Assembly: GCF_001638985.1 (NCBI RefSeq)
Contig: NW_017265164.1
Location: 124,001 to 188,000, forward strand
DNA from: Phycomyces blakesleeanus NRRL 1555(-)
Lineage: Eukaryota > Mucoromycota > Mucoromycetes > Mucorales > Phycomycetaceae
DNA: 64,000 nucleotides
Reading direction: 5' to 3'
In this document: piece after piece, positions 1-10,372 of the stretch
How positions within the stretch are numbered: position 1 is the first letter of the stretch
Layout: each line of letters starts with the position of its first letter
The notes under the pieces: generated by a model
Database searches by the model: none
Seen by the model: the letters and a program-made list of their open reading frames with translations, nothing else
What the model was told of the DNA's origin: nothing
Position numbers and translations under genes: made by a program

Positions 1-735
1 GGAATTATATTGATATCTATGCCTTTATCACGCTTGGATACATTAATCGCTTTTAACTTGGGAAATGAACCTGATTATGTCAAACACTATTCAATCACAC
101 AAACAAAGTCTACAAATGTTGATCCAATAAATCAAGGTGACCAGGAAAAAACTTTGGAAAGAAGATGGTATCATACGTGCTTTGACAAAACAAACAGAAA
201 GCCAAGAGTTTTAGCATGGGAGCTTGGAAAAAGGGACATCGAATTCGCCGAGAGATATTATAAAGACTTTCAACGTAGAAGATCGAGTGAAGGGGGGCGA
301 GTCGACATGGAACAATACGATGGCTTTGTACTAAGACGATTCTGGAAAAGAGACTTTCAACATGGTGCCGTATCATTTCGGTTTGATTCCGTTAAAAACT
401 ACTTTCTTGTACGAGCAACCAAGATAGAAAGTAAAGGGAAGCCAACAAAACATTCCAACTCAACCATAAAAACAAACATAGTACTGCCTGATATACAACT
501 TAGTAGGGAAGCTTCAAAAACTACATTACGGAATACCAGCTGGTCGAATAATTCCGATATCATGAGCCTGTTAGTACGTGAGACAAATTGTCTGGCAGGC
601 ACTTTAAGAAAAATTTCACAAACATCTATAAACAGTATAAGATCCTCGATATACTCTATTTCCTTAACAAATGTTTACTCTTGTAAAAAAAGAGTGTACC
701 GTTCACTCGATGGACAATTTAAACAAATTAAATAA
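1..735 (+). CDS. Unrecognised ORF, possibly 5'-partial
   Basis: A reading frame open from the left window edge to a TAA at 733-735; the first ATG is at 19, giving about 238 residues. The product is basic, with an RR/RRR-rich middle (EFAERYYKDFQRRR) and a Ser/Thr/Asn-rich C-terminal third. I recognise no domain, signal peptide or membrane segment. Because the frame stays open to base 1, the true start may lie outside the window. It lies in AT-rich sequence without obvious promoter elements and its base composition is close to its surroundings. It could be a real lineage-specific gene, a transposon fragment or a chance ORF. No function is proposed. Confidence 0.3.
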   Translation, partial: GIILISMPLSRLDTLIAFNLGNEPDYVKHYSITQTKSTNVDPINQGDQEKTLERRWYHTCFDKTNRKPRVLAWELGKRDIEFAERYYKDFQRRRSSEGGRVDMEQYDGFVLRRFWKRDFQHGAVSFRFDSVKNYFLVRATKIESKGKPTKHSNSTIKTNIVLPDIQLSREASKTTLRNTSWSNNSDIMSLLVRETNCLAGTLRKISQTSINSIRSSIYSISLTNVYSCKKRVYRSLDGQFKQIK

Positions 736-1694
736 TTTAAACTCATAATTATATGTGTCGTATCTAACACAGCCGTGATGACTCCCTTTATTGCTACATA
801 TTGTGATATATGGTCTATGATCCGCAATTTTGTTTTGAAAAATATAGTTTTTCAATAATTTCTTCAGGGTACCTCTTCTTCTTTTTTTCTTCAAGGTAAT
901 TTTTCTGTTGCTTACTTCCAGCCCATATTCCACCTTGAATAAGCTTGGTGTGATATATAGAAAGCTACATTTAGAGGAAGAGAAAGGCTTCATTATCTAC
1001 AGAAAAAGATTATCCAATAGAGAGAGTTATCTTTTTTTTTCGAATAATTGTTGAACAGTAAACAAAAAACATCAAATTATTTTTGGTGGGGAAGCTTTGG
1101 AAGGTATGACATTGGATTTTATAATAAAATACATAACAAATTATAATTAATATTTTGTAATTTAAATTGCACCATGTTCCTTCTAATAACCAACAGTAAT
1201 ACTTTCAAGAGCATGTCTATAAATGTAGTACATCAAAAAAAATAAGAGATAGTGAAGCCAAATTTTCTGAAAAGTGAAAAAATGAGCTACAACAATAGCT
1301 AATAAATGAAGTTGCCGCAATTTGATAAGAATTGAAATGAAAGTAAATTGTGGGACAATTCTTAGAAAGCTTATAATCTTCGTGCCAGTTACATCAAGAC
1401 ATTCTAGCAACAAGTCATACATTCACTGAACTATTCGTACAGCGAGAATATTTGCCATGATGTTCCAAGCTAATAGACAGAATATCTTTCAAGAAATGTT
1501 CTTGTTTTAAAGATGTACTTAATACTCAATATAATAATGTATTGTAGCTACATTTCTTTTATCGCTGTAATTATATCAATATTTGTATACATATATATCT
1601 GTATTGTATTTTTGCTCGGGCCTTTTTATATATGTGTATGTGTATATGTATATGTATATGTATATCTTCTTTATTTATTTTATTTATTTATTGT
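736..1694. other. Gene-free stretch
   Basis: AT-rich sequence between the left-edge ORF and the 3' end of the ArfGAP gene. A minus-strand frame at 1183-1422 would encode about 79 mostly hydrophobic residues, but it has no recognisable family and is probably fortuitous. TATG-type microsatellite sequence lies at 1628-1665. I see nothing else supportable. Confidence 0.5.
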
Positions 1695-3594
1695 CTACCA
1701 GCCTTCCCACTCATCATCAGATTGGTCTTTAGGTTTTTTAGCTGTCTCTCTCAAAGGTGTTCTTGTTCGGGTAGTATTGAGAGAGCTAGAAGGGCTGGCG
1801 GTGTTACTCAAAGAAGGTGATTGACTACGGGATATGGCTGGGCTAGATTGTCTCTGGAGATCATTGATTGTAGAATTGAAAAAGTCGCTATTGTCGTTAT
1901 CGAATGTGTGGTTTGAGCTCGAGTGGTTAGAGGTACGTAAAGCAGGAGCAGATGCAGGGCGAATGGTGGCATCGTAAAATGATTGAGTCTAAAATAAATT
2001 AAAGTAAATAAATAAATATACATTAGGGATCATTAGATTATCATTCTTTTGTCATCGTTACTATTGTTGATAACACCTCATCATATAATATATAAAAACC
2101 ATAAAGTAAAAAAGAAACCCCCCGAAAAAAAATGTGGATCTCCCGCCCCTTTTTAAGACAAAACAAAAAGCACACACAAACAAGAACACATCGCCAGTAT
2201 TGCTTTATACTTCCTTTCTTATGTACCTTTTGAGTAAGAGTGTTAACATAACCACTCACGTTGTTTCTAAAGTTGGGATCATTTAACTGGGTGGCGGCTG
2301 GCTTGACGTAGTTTTCATTAGCGTATTTGCCAATCTGTCCAGCGCCTTGTGCTGCAATCCTTGCTCCCTCTGCAGCCACCTTGGTGAGTTCACCCACACC
2401 AACCGAAAGAAGGGACCAACCCTTGGAGAGTGCTTGTATGGGGTCATTGATAAGTTCATTCAAATCAGGTGTGCTAACTTGATTAGAAGAGCTACTTTCA
2501 ACTGTACATATACACACACATACAAAAGTAGGATATAAAATAAATATCACAAAGCTCAAAAAGACGTACATACACAATAGTTTGCTTTCTTTCTTTTTAT
2601 TGAAAAACTTACATGCAGGATTTCCAAATCCAGTATATTTTCCGCCTTGATTAGGTGGCAAATGGCTATAAAATTCGCGATTAGAATATACTTTCTGTAC
2701 ATACACACAGTATAACACCATATTTATTTATTTACTCACTCTGGTCTGTGCTCATTCTCACTACCCAATTTAGAAAAGTAAGCCTCATTAACTGTGATCT
2801 TACCACCAGTTGAAGGATCACTTGAATAACCAGATCCATTTGTAGCGGCTGTGTTTCTGCCAAGACCATTATTACGTTGTCCGCCCATGGAAGCCGAGGA
2901 TCCACCACCGATATTGTTGTTGTTACGTCCGCTAGCGTTCATAGTAGAGTTTAGGGAGCGTGTAGATCCTCCGCCGATACTGGCAGTCGATGCTGGAGAA
3001 GGACGTCTGGCACTGGGTTCGGTTGGTGTCCAGGAACGACCTTCTGCTTCTGCTGCCAGCTTTTCACGATAAAGAGTAGCGCAGTGGCTGTTGTATTTTT
3101 GGGTCATTGTCATCTGAGCCGAGTAGTCGGACTGGGATTCAAAGAATGCCTTTGCCTTTTGGTTGCCACCAATCTACATGATCATCATCATCATTAATTT
3201 AATTAGAGAAATAAAAAATAAAAAAAAGTAAATTCAGAATTTAGTATTAAGCTAAATAAACAACCAAAAAGAAAAGGAACGTACATCCATCTTCTTCAAC
3301 TGATCATCAAACCATTTGTCCATGCTGATGGAACGAACAAAACTAAACAAATAACATTATCTAATGAGTTTACTATATATGTTTTTCTGGTAGTTTTTAT
3401 TATTTTTCTTTATCTTTGTGTGTTTACCTAATGTGTACACCAAATGATCGATGAACACCCGAACAATCGAGACAGATGAAGATGCCATAAGATACACTGG
3501 CCCACTGTGGATTAGGAGCACCACAATCAAAGCAGGTTCGGTTATCTCCTCTTCTTTGAATATCGTATAATTTTTGTTTGTATTCGGCTGCCAT
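1695..3594 (-). CDS. GCS1: ArfGAP1/Gcs1-type Arf GTPase-activating protein, six exons
   Basis: Exons (minus strand): 3594-3428, 3342-3285, 3173-2740, 2665-2613, 2501-2227, 1988-1695; all introns are GT-AG, giving 426 aa. The N-terminal ArfGAP domain (residues ~1-120) has the zinc finger C21-x2-C24-x16-C41-x2-C44 and the arginine finger R49 in CSGVHR, followed by [11 protein letters not shown]. The middle is Ser/Asn/Gly-rich. [14 protein letters not shown] motif and a [11 protein letters not shown] segment follow, like the curvature-sensing amphipathic region of ArfGAP1, and the protein ends in DEWEGW, typical of this family. The family stimulates GTP hydrolysis on Arf and so drives COPI coat release at the Golgi. 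The start is the first ATG before the conserved N-terminus (MAAEYKQKL). Family assignment is firm; choosing GCS1 rather than another ArfGAP1-type paralogue is an inference. Confidence 0.93.
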
Positions 3595-4730
3595 AGTACA
3601 AGCTTTATATATATATATACGTGTGTGTGTGTGTGTGTTTTTAGATAATAATAAGATAAAAGATGTACTTTTTTGTGTATAGTAGATAATAGAACGACAG
3701 CTATTTTTCTAAATGGCTGTCTAATGAGGTAGGGATGAATGAAGGGTAAAAGAAGGGATTATAAGAAAGAAATATCTACTGTGTATATAAATGGGCTTAA
3801 TCAACACGATTCATTTTGCCTATATAAAAATATAATATAATATAATAAAATAAAATAAAATAAAAGAGCGTTTAAGGAACGTCGGGGTCTGTAAATCCCA
3901 CAACCCTGTTTGTTTCTCATTTCTTCTTTTCTTTTCTTTTATCTTATTTTGGAGACAGCCAACAAAAAGAGCTTAAACCATTATGATCTACACTATATAT
4001 ATATAAAACGGTGACAAGCCAGAATAACAAGCGGTGAACATATCAGGTAGCCCTATAATCTGTAACATTCACCCAATATGTCCTTTAACAGCTAATAACC
4101 GCCTTGTTGATAAGCTAAAAGCCAAATAAACACCATCCACTAATCCTATAGTAGAAAAGGAGACAGCTCCGAGCACTTTTGAAAGCATAAACTCTACGGA
4201 CTTTTTCAAGTTTAAATTTCCCATTCTTTTGAGTTGGAGTTCATTTCAACCATAACAAGTCTAGTTGTACGGATTTGCTCTGGTGAACATATACCATTTG
4301 AAGGACATAAGTTAAAATGGAGATTCATACAGACACACATGGCATTAATCCAACTTGTATATCAACAAGGGTTCTTCTGCAATATAATTTTATTTGCAAT
4401 TAATTGTCGATTTAATAGAATAAATACCTCATTAAGACTAAGTTAGATCATTCGCTGACACGTAGTATCAGAAGAAGAAGAAGAAGAAGAAGAAAGATGT
4501 CAAGTTATTAGAGAAGGGGACAACTCAGGGAAAAGTTGCAAATATTGTCCCTACGGACTTTACTGGGTTTACATTACCCAGACTTTTACCATTTTTACTT
4601 TTGCCCTGGGACACTTCTAGGGATATTCTGGCAGAAATGACCGTAAATTAGGGAAAATTCAGCCAGAATATCCCTAGCACAAAAACAATGTCTCTGGAGC
4701 CTGAAAGTGATCCGATAAATAGGATAATAT
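3595..4730. other. Intergenic region between ArfGAP and MULE
   Basis: Upstream region of the ArfGAP gene. It holds a (TA)n/(GT)n tract at 3607-3640, TAATA/AAAAT tracts near 3828-3865 and (GAA)8 at 4471-4494. A short motif beginning CTACGGACTTT recurs at about 4195 and 4552, both times followed by a GTTTA/ATT/CCCA pattern. A perfect hairpin at 4617-4677 is listed separately. No convincing gene is present. Confidence 0.5.
4617..4677. repeat. Perfect 16-bp inverted repeat (hairpin)
   Basis: The arm CTAGGGATATTCTGGC at 4617-4632 is matched exactly by its reverse complement at 4662-4677, with a 29-nt loop. It lies 53 bp outside the left end of the MULE. It may be the end of another element, a small MITE-like hairpin or a regulatory structure; the sequence does not decide. 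Confidence 0.7.
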
Positions 4731-4835
4731 GGGGAAGCTTACGGACAGCCTGGCGGGACAGCCTGGGCAGCCTGGGCAGCCTGGAAATATGTTACTAAAC
4801 TTACTTCACGTATTTAGGCAAATGTTCATTTTTTT
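4731..4835. repeat. MULE left terminal inverted repeat
   Basis: About 105 bp, GC-rich at the outside, with four tandem variants of GACAGCCTG/GGCAGCCTG in the first 65 bp, then an AT-rich segment ending in AATGTTCATTTTTTT. It is the inverse of 8289-8467 except for a block present only on the right. The short iterated motif is a plausible transposase binding site (inference). Confidence 0.9.
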
Positions 4836-5083
4836 GAGGCAGTCAGATTTTTGATATATGTTTAATGATTCAAAAAATAAAATAAAAAAGCATTGAAAAT
4901 AAAGATAAATAAATAAATAAATAATAATATGAATAATAATAATAAAACTTGATAAGAGATAGAGATAAATATAAAAACAAGGAAATGGAATAAAAAAGAA
5001 AAAGAAAATAAAAAGATCTACAAAATAAGATAAATATTAATATTATTGAATGGAATTCCGTTATGAAATCCATACCTTGGTAG

Positions 5084-8000
5084 TTAATGCAGAATGGAAA
5101 AGTCCTCTAGGTTATGTTTTTTTACTATGGCTTTGTGAAATGGGTTTATCTGCGGCCAATTGAAGTTTCTGGTTGGTTTACGTTTTGCGAGGAGAAAGTG
5201 GTTGATGTCTAGAATAAGTATAATAGGTTCGAATCTGTCTGGTGTGGTGGTGAATGGTACAAATAGACAGTCGCCGGTTTCTCTTGGAGTATTCCAATAT
5301 ACGGCTACGGTTCTGTTATATGCATTTGCTACGAGTTGTGGATGGTAAATTGTACCAAACCAATGCTGTTGAGGGAGGGGCGAGCGTTTGTCTTGTAGAC
5401 TGATGATTAATGGGTTTGTGGATGCAGGCATATGGCCGTGCTCCATTCTTCCTCGGTAATGAGTATGTTGATATTTTAAATAGTTTTTTAACATTTTGTC
5501 TTTGACTTCAGGCCATCGTTCCTGGTTCTGATATACTTCCATTGCTATTGCTCTATAGCCACAATTGCCATCTGCTTCCGGAGAGAATATCTGAGATATT
5601 TGGTGTGGGGCGATTGTAAGATTAGTCAGAAGTGTATGGTCACATGGTGAACCTAGGTTAATAATTTTTTTTAATGCTTTTTGTTGTTTTTCTAAAGATA
5701 ATTCATGTCTAGAAAATCGAAAAAAGTCGAATGAGTTAAATCTGAACAATATGTTATAATAAAGACTTACTTTTTTTGTTTTTTTTTCAGTTTTAGTTTT
5801 TTTTGTTGTTTCTTCTTTTTCTGCTTCAAGACAGTGCTCTAGGGCAATCATTTTTCTTTTTGTATTTTTAGGTCTGCCTTTGATGGCTTCCACTACTGTT
5901 GGACCATTAAGGTTCTCAAGTTTCTGCTTGGAGTCTAGTTCTATTATTTTGTCGATGTATTCTTCGAAATGTATTTGCTGTTGTTTGCTTTGGGCGTTGG
6001 TAAGTATTTGAGTAACCCGTTCAAGCTTATATGCGAGTTGGGGTGTTATTGTGGTGATTTTAGTGATGTTTTTAGGTACAGGTAGTGCATTGTGAATAAT
6101 TGAGTGGTCTGTACATAATTATATATAAAAAGAGAAAATAGTTTAATAACATATATGTATATATATATACATTACCTTCTCCTTCTAAGTAGTTTATTCT
6201 CCATCGTCTGGGAATGCAAGAAATTGGGATTTTTTTATACTGCGCAAGTTGATGGTAGCAGGGCAAGAGATAGTTGTAGTTAATGAGGCATTCGCACTCT
6301 TTTGTGAGTTTTTCAGGTATAATTGATTTGGCAAGTTCAAGTTTGATGTGGTCCATTGCAAAACGACAAACTTTGTGGCGAATATCATTCAGCCTGGAAG
6401 AATTGATTTTATCAAACACAACGGTAGTGCTCTCTCCGAGACACTCCGTTGTCAATCTGCGCTTTCGATCATCGACCTGTAAAATTTACAAAAACATTTC
6501 AATTAGTTATTGTTATTATAAAGTTTAATCAATTGATATTTAAGATAACAAAGCATAGACGTACCAACGCTTCATACCACTTGACAACTTTCATGGTAAC
6601 TGTCTTCAGTTTACCGGAAGAAGTTCCAAGGGCATGCTTCAGAGAAGCATGTGAACTTTCTGCACGGTTGGAAGTGCAATTTCCAAAGTGAGGATGCTTA
6701 AAAACATAGGTGTTTACCCAGTTCTCTTTGTCATGCATTTTTCTGATAACGTATATAAAAAATAATGTCATTATTTATCGTTAACAAACTGTTTCCAGCA
6801 AATATAACAGCACTTTGCATACCTCTCAAGGAAAGCTTTGGCACTTTTTCCTTGATCTTTACAATTGTCTTTTGCAAACCTGAGATATGCATCAATCTCT
6901 TTTTTCTCTTCTTCGGAAGTGGTGCACTTCAACGCAATTTGGTCAAGATGACCGGCTAACTCATCCAAGAAGCCTCTCTTGTCCCCATTCTCGTCTTCCT
7001 TCATCATTGGCAATAGCTGCTTCTTAAAATTATCCTTAATGTGCTTATAGCACAGCAGCTGTTTACACTCAGGGAAAGCATTTGTAATTGCATTCCTTAA
7101 TTCTTTCTCATTGTCAGTGATAAACACACTTGGAAGTAGAGGTGTTGCGGTGATTGTGTTGTTGTGGTTGTTTTTGTTGCTGCTGCTGCTATCATTAACA
7201 TCTGGCTAGACAGAATCGCGCAGACAGCGAAGTACCCATAGATAGTTGTCTATCGTTTCGTGATCCACCCAAGCTCCAGCAATTGGGAAAGTCTTCAAAG
7301 TCGTACGGGGGGTTCCACTTACATTGCTGGTACCAACAATGTTGACATATGTCATTCGGTGACTATTCGTCTTGTACGTAGCGTCTATTACAATGGTTTC
7401 TGGCATTCTTCTTGCTTCGTCAATGGCATCCTTATGGATGAAAAACACCATGTTGATTTTGTTTTCCTTATCATCACCAACATTGTACCGGGCATAAAAG
7501 TCCAATTCTTGCAATGCAGTAATGAAACTAAACATTTCTCTTCCTTCTTCTGACTTTCCGAATTGTTGTTTGATATTTTCGATATCTTGACGGATAACAT
7601 TGGTGTACCCACTTCTCTTCAAGTTATTGAAGATGGTGGATACATCATCGTTTTCCTCAAGGTGTCGGACAACAAGAGCCATGGCTTCAGGTTCAAGCTT
7701 TCGATGCATGGCATATGCTCTGCGGTCTTCCACAATCCGATGATTGTGTTTTGCCTCGCGGGAGTGGACTACAATCTTTCCATCTTTCTTTTTTGAGGCA
7801 TACACAAAACAAGGACAGCCACTCTTTTGGGTATCCTTTACGCGTTGTCTCTCCCACCCAGGAATAGAGGTTTCTTGGTTGACAGAGACTTCTGGAACAA
7901 TTTTTCGGTCTTTCTAGTGTCTCTATATTCCCCGTAGTGCTTACAGATCATTCTTATACGGGTGCTTGAGGAAGAATAAGTAGTGAATGCAATATTATGC

Positions 8001-8179
8001 TTAGAACCATATGCTTTGGTAGCTTCACAAACAGCTACAGTTGAAAAGAATTCTCTTCCAACAAGAAATATCGAATTGAACTCGATCAGGGCAGCATTGT
8101 ACTTCTTTGAAGAAGTCTCACTAACAATGACATGGTCATTGGTGTTGTTGATGTTTTTGGTGTTGTTGATGCTGCTCAT
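5084..8179 (-). pseudogene. MULE transposase with SWIM finger and C-terminal OTU protease domain, frame broken
   Basis: In order from the start at 8179: a FAR1/WRKY-GCM1-like zinc finger (ICKHYG, GCPC, AKHNH; about 8030-7740); the MULE DDE catalytic domain with D in VIDATYKTN (~7390), D in VFITDNEKE (~7115) and E in NRAESSHASL (~6650); a SWIM finger CECLINYNYLLPCYH (~6300-6250); a Lys-rich linker; then an OTU domain with catalytic DGNCGYR at 5552-5572 and the partner His in DINHFLL at 5198-5200. OTU proteases remove ubiquitin, so the fusion could protect the transposase or modify host chromatin proteins (inference). Breaks: a missing A in the homopolymer at 7901-7905 shifts frame, and an in-frame TAG sits at 7206-7208. 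A junction near 6735-6775 is an intron or a further shift. Likely introns lie near 6560-6485, 6175-6110 and 5770-5710. The OTU catalytic residues are intact despite these breaks. Confidence 0.85.
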
Positions 8180-8288
8180 CTTAGAATGTCAAAAAAATTA
8201 TGCGCTGATGTTGTAGTAAAAAAAGGGCAGTGATTTTATTGGCAAACTAAAGAACACTTTATATAGTCCCCCCTCCCCCCCTCCGCCC

Positions 8289-8467
8289 AAAAAAATGAAC
8301 ATTTGCCTAAATACGTGAAGTAAGTTTAGTAACATATTTCCAGGCTGCCCAGGCTGTCCAGGCTGTCCCGCCAATATGACATTTGCCCAAACACGTGACT
8401 AGGTGACGTAATACACTTTCAGGCTGTCCTTTCAGGCTGTCCCGCCAGGCTGTCCGTAAGCTTCCCC
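8289..8467. repeat. MULE right terminal inverted repeat with internal insertion
   Basis: Inverse of the left repeat over both its outer 35 bp and its inner ~70 bp. Between these blocks it carries about 75 extra bases that themselves contain further CAGGCTGTCC units and a second copy of the CAGGCTGTCCCGCC sequence. The right end has therefore grown by local duplication, or the left end has lost a block. Confidence 0.85.
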
Positions 8468-10372
8468 TTGCAGAACGATGGAAAGTAGAAAAATCTGACG
8501 GTACATTGATGAAGGTTGTGCTCACTCCTTTAATTCTCTTTACGGATGACACTTCTGGAAATCTATCCAAGCAGTATAACTTGTTCGACAGCTATTTGAT
8601 GACTCCAGCAGCAATGTCTTATGATGCCAGATTTTCAAAGAACAATAGCTATTTTGTCTGTACCTCAAACAAGAATCTCTCTGCTGTGGACATGCTCCCC
8701 CCTCTGGTTGACGACATGAAGAAATTGGAAAATGGCATACCAATGTATTCCATTGTACACAGACAAACTGTTCTTGTTGTTGCTCCGTTGTTGGTCATCC
8801 AAGCAGATAATTACCGTCATTCCGAGTTATCAATGCATAAGAGTAGTGCCACGGGTTGTTCCTGCAGAAAGTGCAGGGTTAGGAACAAGAAAAACCTCAA
8901 ACCCAAAGCCCGGAAAAAACGCCAGTATTTCTAAACGTGCCCAAATGACGTTAGCTCTAGAAACGCCGAACCTACTGCTTCCTATTCTCCACAACCATTC
9001 CCGACGAACCATTGAGGATCTCTGCTTCTTGAGAGATACTACTGATGCTGCTGTTGTAGATGCGATTGAGAATGACGGCTTTACGGTAAATGGAAGTGAA
9101 CAACTCTTGTGGTTAGAATCATATTGCCCTACTTTGGACACTCCCATTGAGCTGCTGCACACCTTGCCTTTTGGTGTTGGAAAGGCTCTCCTACAGTTTC
9201 TTTTCAAGACAACCTTGACTGCCGCTGAAGGAGCAAAACTCCAGACTGCTCTTGCCGACTATCGAACATGCCAAGCCTATTCGAGAAACTACAGGGCTCA
9301 TATGAACCACAGTGGGTCCTTTGTTGGTAGAGACTTCAAGCAGCTCTCTCAGATAATTCCGGTCATTCTTCGAAATATCCTCCCTGACGCCCAACAGAAC
9401 GGTACCATTGATCTGACTGCAAAGTGCCTTGAATCATTTGGCTGCCTATCCTCTTTGGCTTACATGCGAAATTTCACTGGCAATAAGGATGTTTTTCTTG
9501 GATATATCACTCGCCTTGGTGATGATCTTACTGCTCGTGTGTTGGAGTTGGATAACTATTGCATTAAAGCAAAGAAGACGCCTATCTGTGTACTCTCTTT
9601 GCAACCCAAATTGCATATGCTTCATCAGATGGTACAAGATATCTGTCGCTTTGGTCTACCTGTCCATTATGAAACTGAGCATGGTGAACAGTTAAATAAG
9701 TTCATCCATGAAGAAATTCTGCGCACCAATAGGCACAACCCTTCAAAGGACGTTGCTGTTCCATTCGCTAGGCAGTTTATCATCCATCATATCGTCAGTG
9801 GTGGATCTTACTTGGCCGATTACAAAAACCCAGAAACAAATAGAACAGAGATTCGAATGGTTGCTGATGTTAGCCCTGGCATCAAAAAATTCAAAATTGA
9901 CAATCCAAAGTTCTTTTCTATCTTATTTGATTCCCGTGAAAATGCTGACAATAACGACTACCAAGAGGTCTCCAAAACTAATATGCGCATAGGCACATCT
10001 GGCATATTTCATGCAAACACAGTATATGGAATGAACTCGTTTTTTGGAATAATTACAACAGTGGAAAGGGAAAATTACACTATCCAAAAATACGGCATAG
10101 AAACATTTGATATTGCAATTTCTTCCCGTTATTTTTGTAGTTATAAAAGTTTTTTATTCTACCAGTTTCTGACCACATTGGACAATAACCTAGTTATTAA
10201 GCCTATTGAAGAAGAAACTGAGTTTTTTTTTTTTTAAAAAGAAGACATTCAGCTGACACGACCCTTTGACATGCATTCCAAGTTCCATCCCACAGGTTAT
10301 GCTGAACCCAGGTTACTGAATGTTCACAAGTTTGGCAGTCTTTGGTCCATTATGAATATCCACAGCCAATAA
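8468..10372 (+). pseudogene. DDTSGN-type fungal transposon protein (Tnp2/KDZ-related), 5'-truncated
   Basis: The frame opens directly at the MULE end, already inside a conserved domain (RWKVEKSDGT, then LILFTDDTSGNLSKQYNLFD). It continues through VCTSNKNLSAVDMLPPLVDD, QADNYRHSELSMH and the knuckle CSCRKCR. A +1 shift between about 8875 and 8925 leads into DTPIELLHTLPFGVGKALLQ, FVGRDFKQLSQIIPVIL, QPKLHMLHQMVQDICRFG and YETEHGEQLNKFIH. This order matches a mobile-element family that I know as very abundant in agaricomycete genomes; the exact superfamily name is uncertain. An in-frame TAA at 10235-10237 arises from a T13A5 tract; after it the same frame continues (EDIQLTRPFDMHSKFHPTGY) to a TAA at 10370-10372. 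The N-terminus is missing. Decayed mobile DNA, not a host gene. Confidence 0.75.

Larger units (their letters stand above)
4731..8467 (-). mobile_element. Mutator-like DNA transposon (MULE) carrying a transposase-OTU fusion
   Basis: A 3.7-kb element bounded by long inverted repeats whose outermost 35 bp are identical (starting GGGGAAGCTTACGGACAGCC at 4731 and its complement ending at 8467). Inside is one minus-strand transposase gene with the FAR1-like zinc finger, MULE DDE domain, SWIM finger and an OTU domain. Long terminal inverted repeats plus a MULE transposase fit the Mutator superfamily. The expected 9-bp target-site duplication is not visible: the left flank is GGATAATAT and the right flank TTGCAGAAC. 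This suggests one end was rearranged after insertion, or that the flanking relic was joined secondarily. The transposase frame is broken, so this copy looks non-autonomous today. Confidence 0.88.

Noticed and set aside
4194..4580. A pair of direct repeats (CTACGGACTTT motif) as LTRs
   Set aside because: Similarity covers only about 30 bp with gaps, and nothing retroviral lies between.
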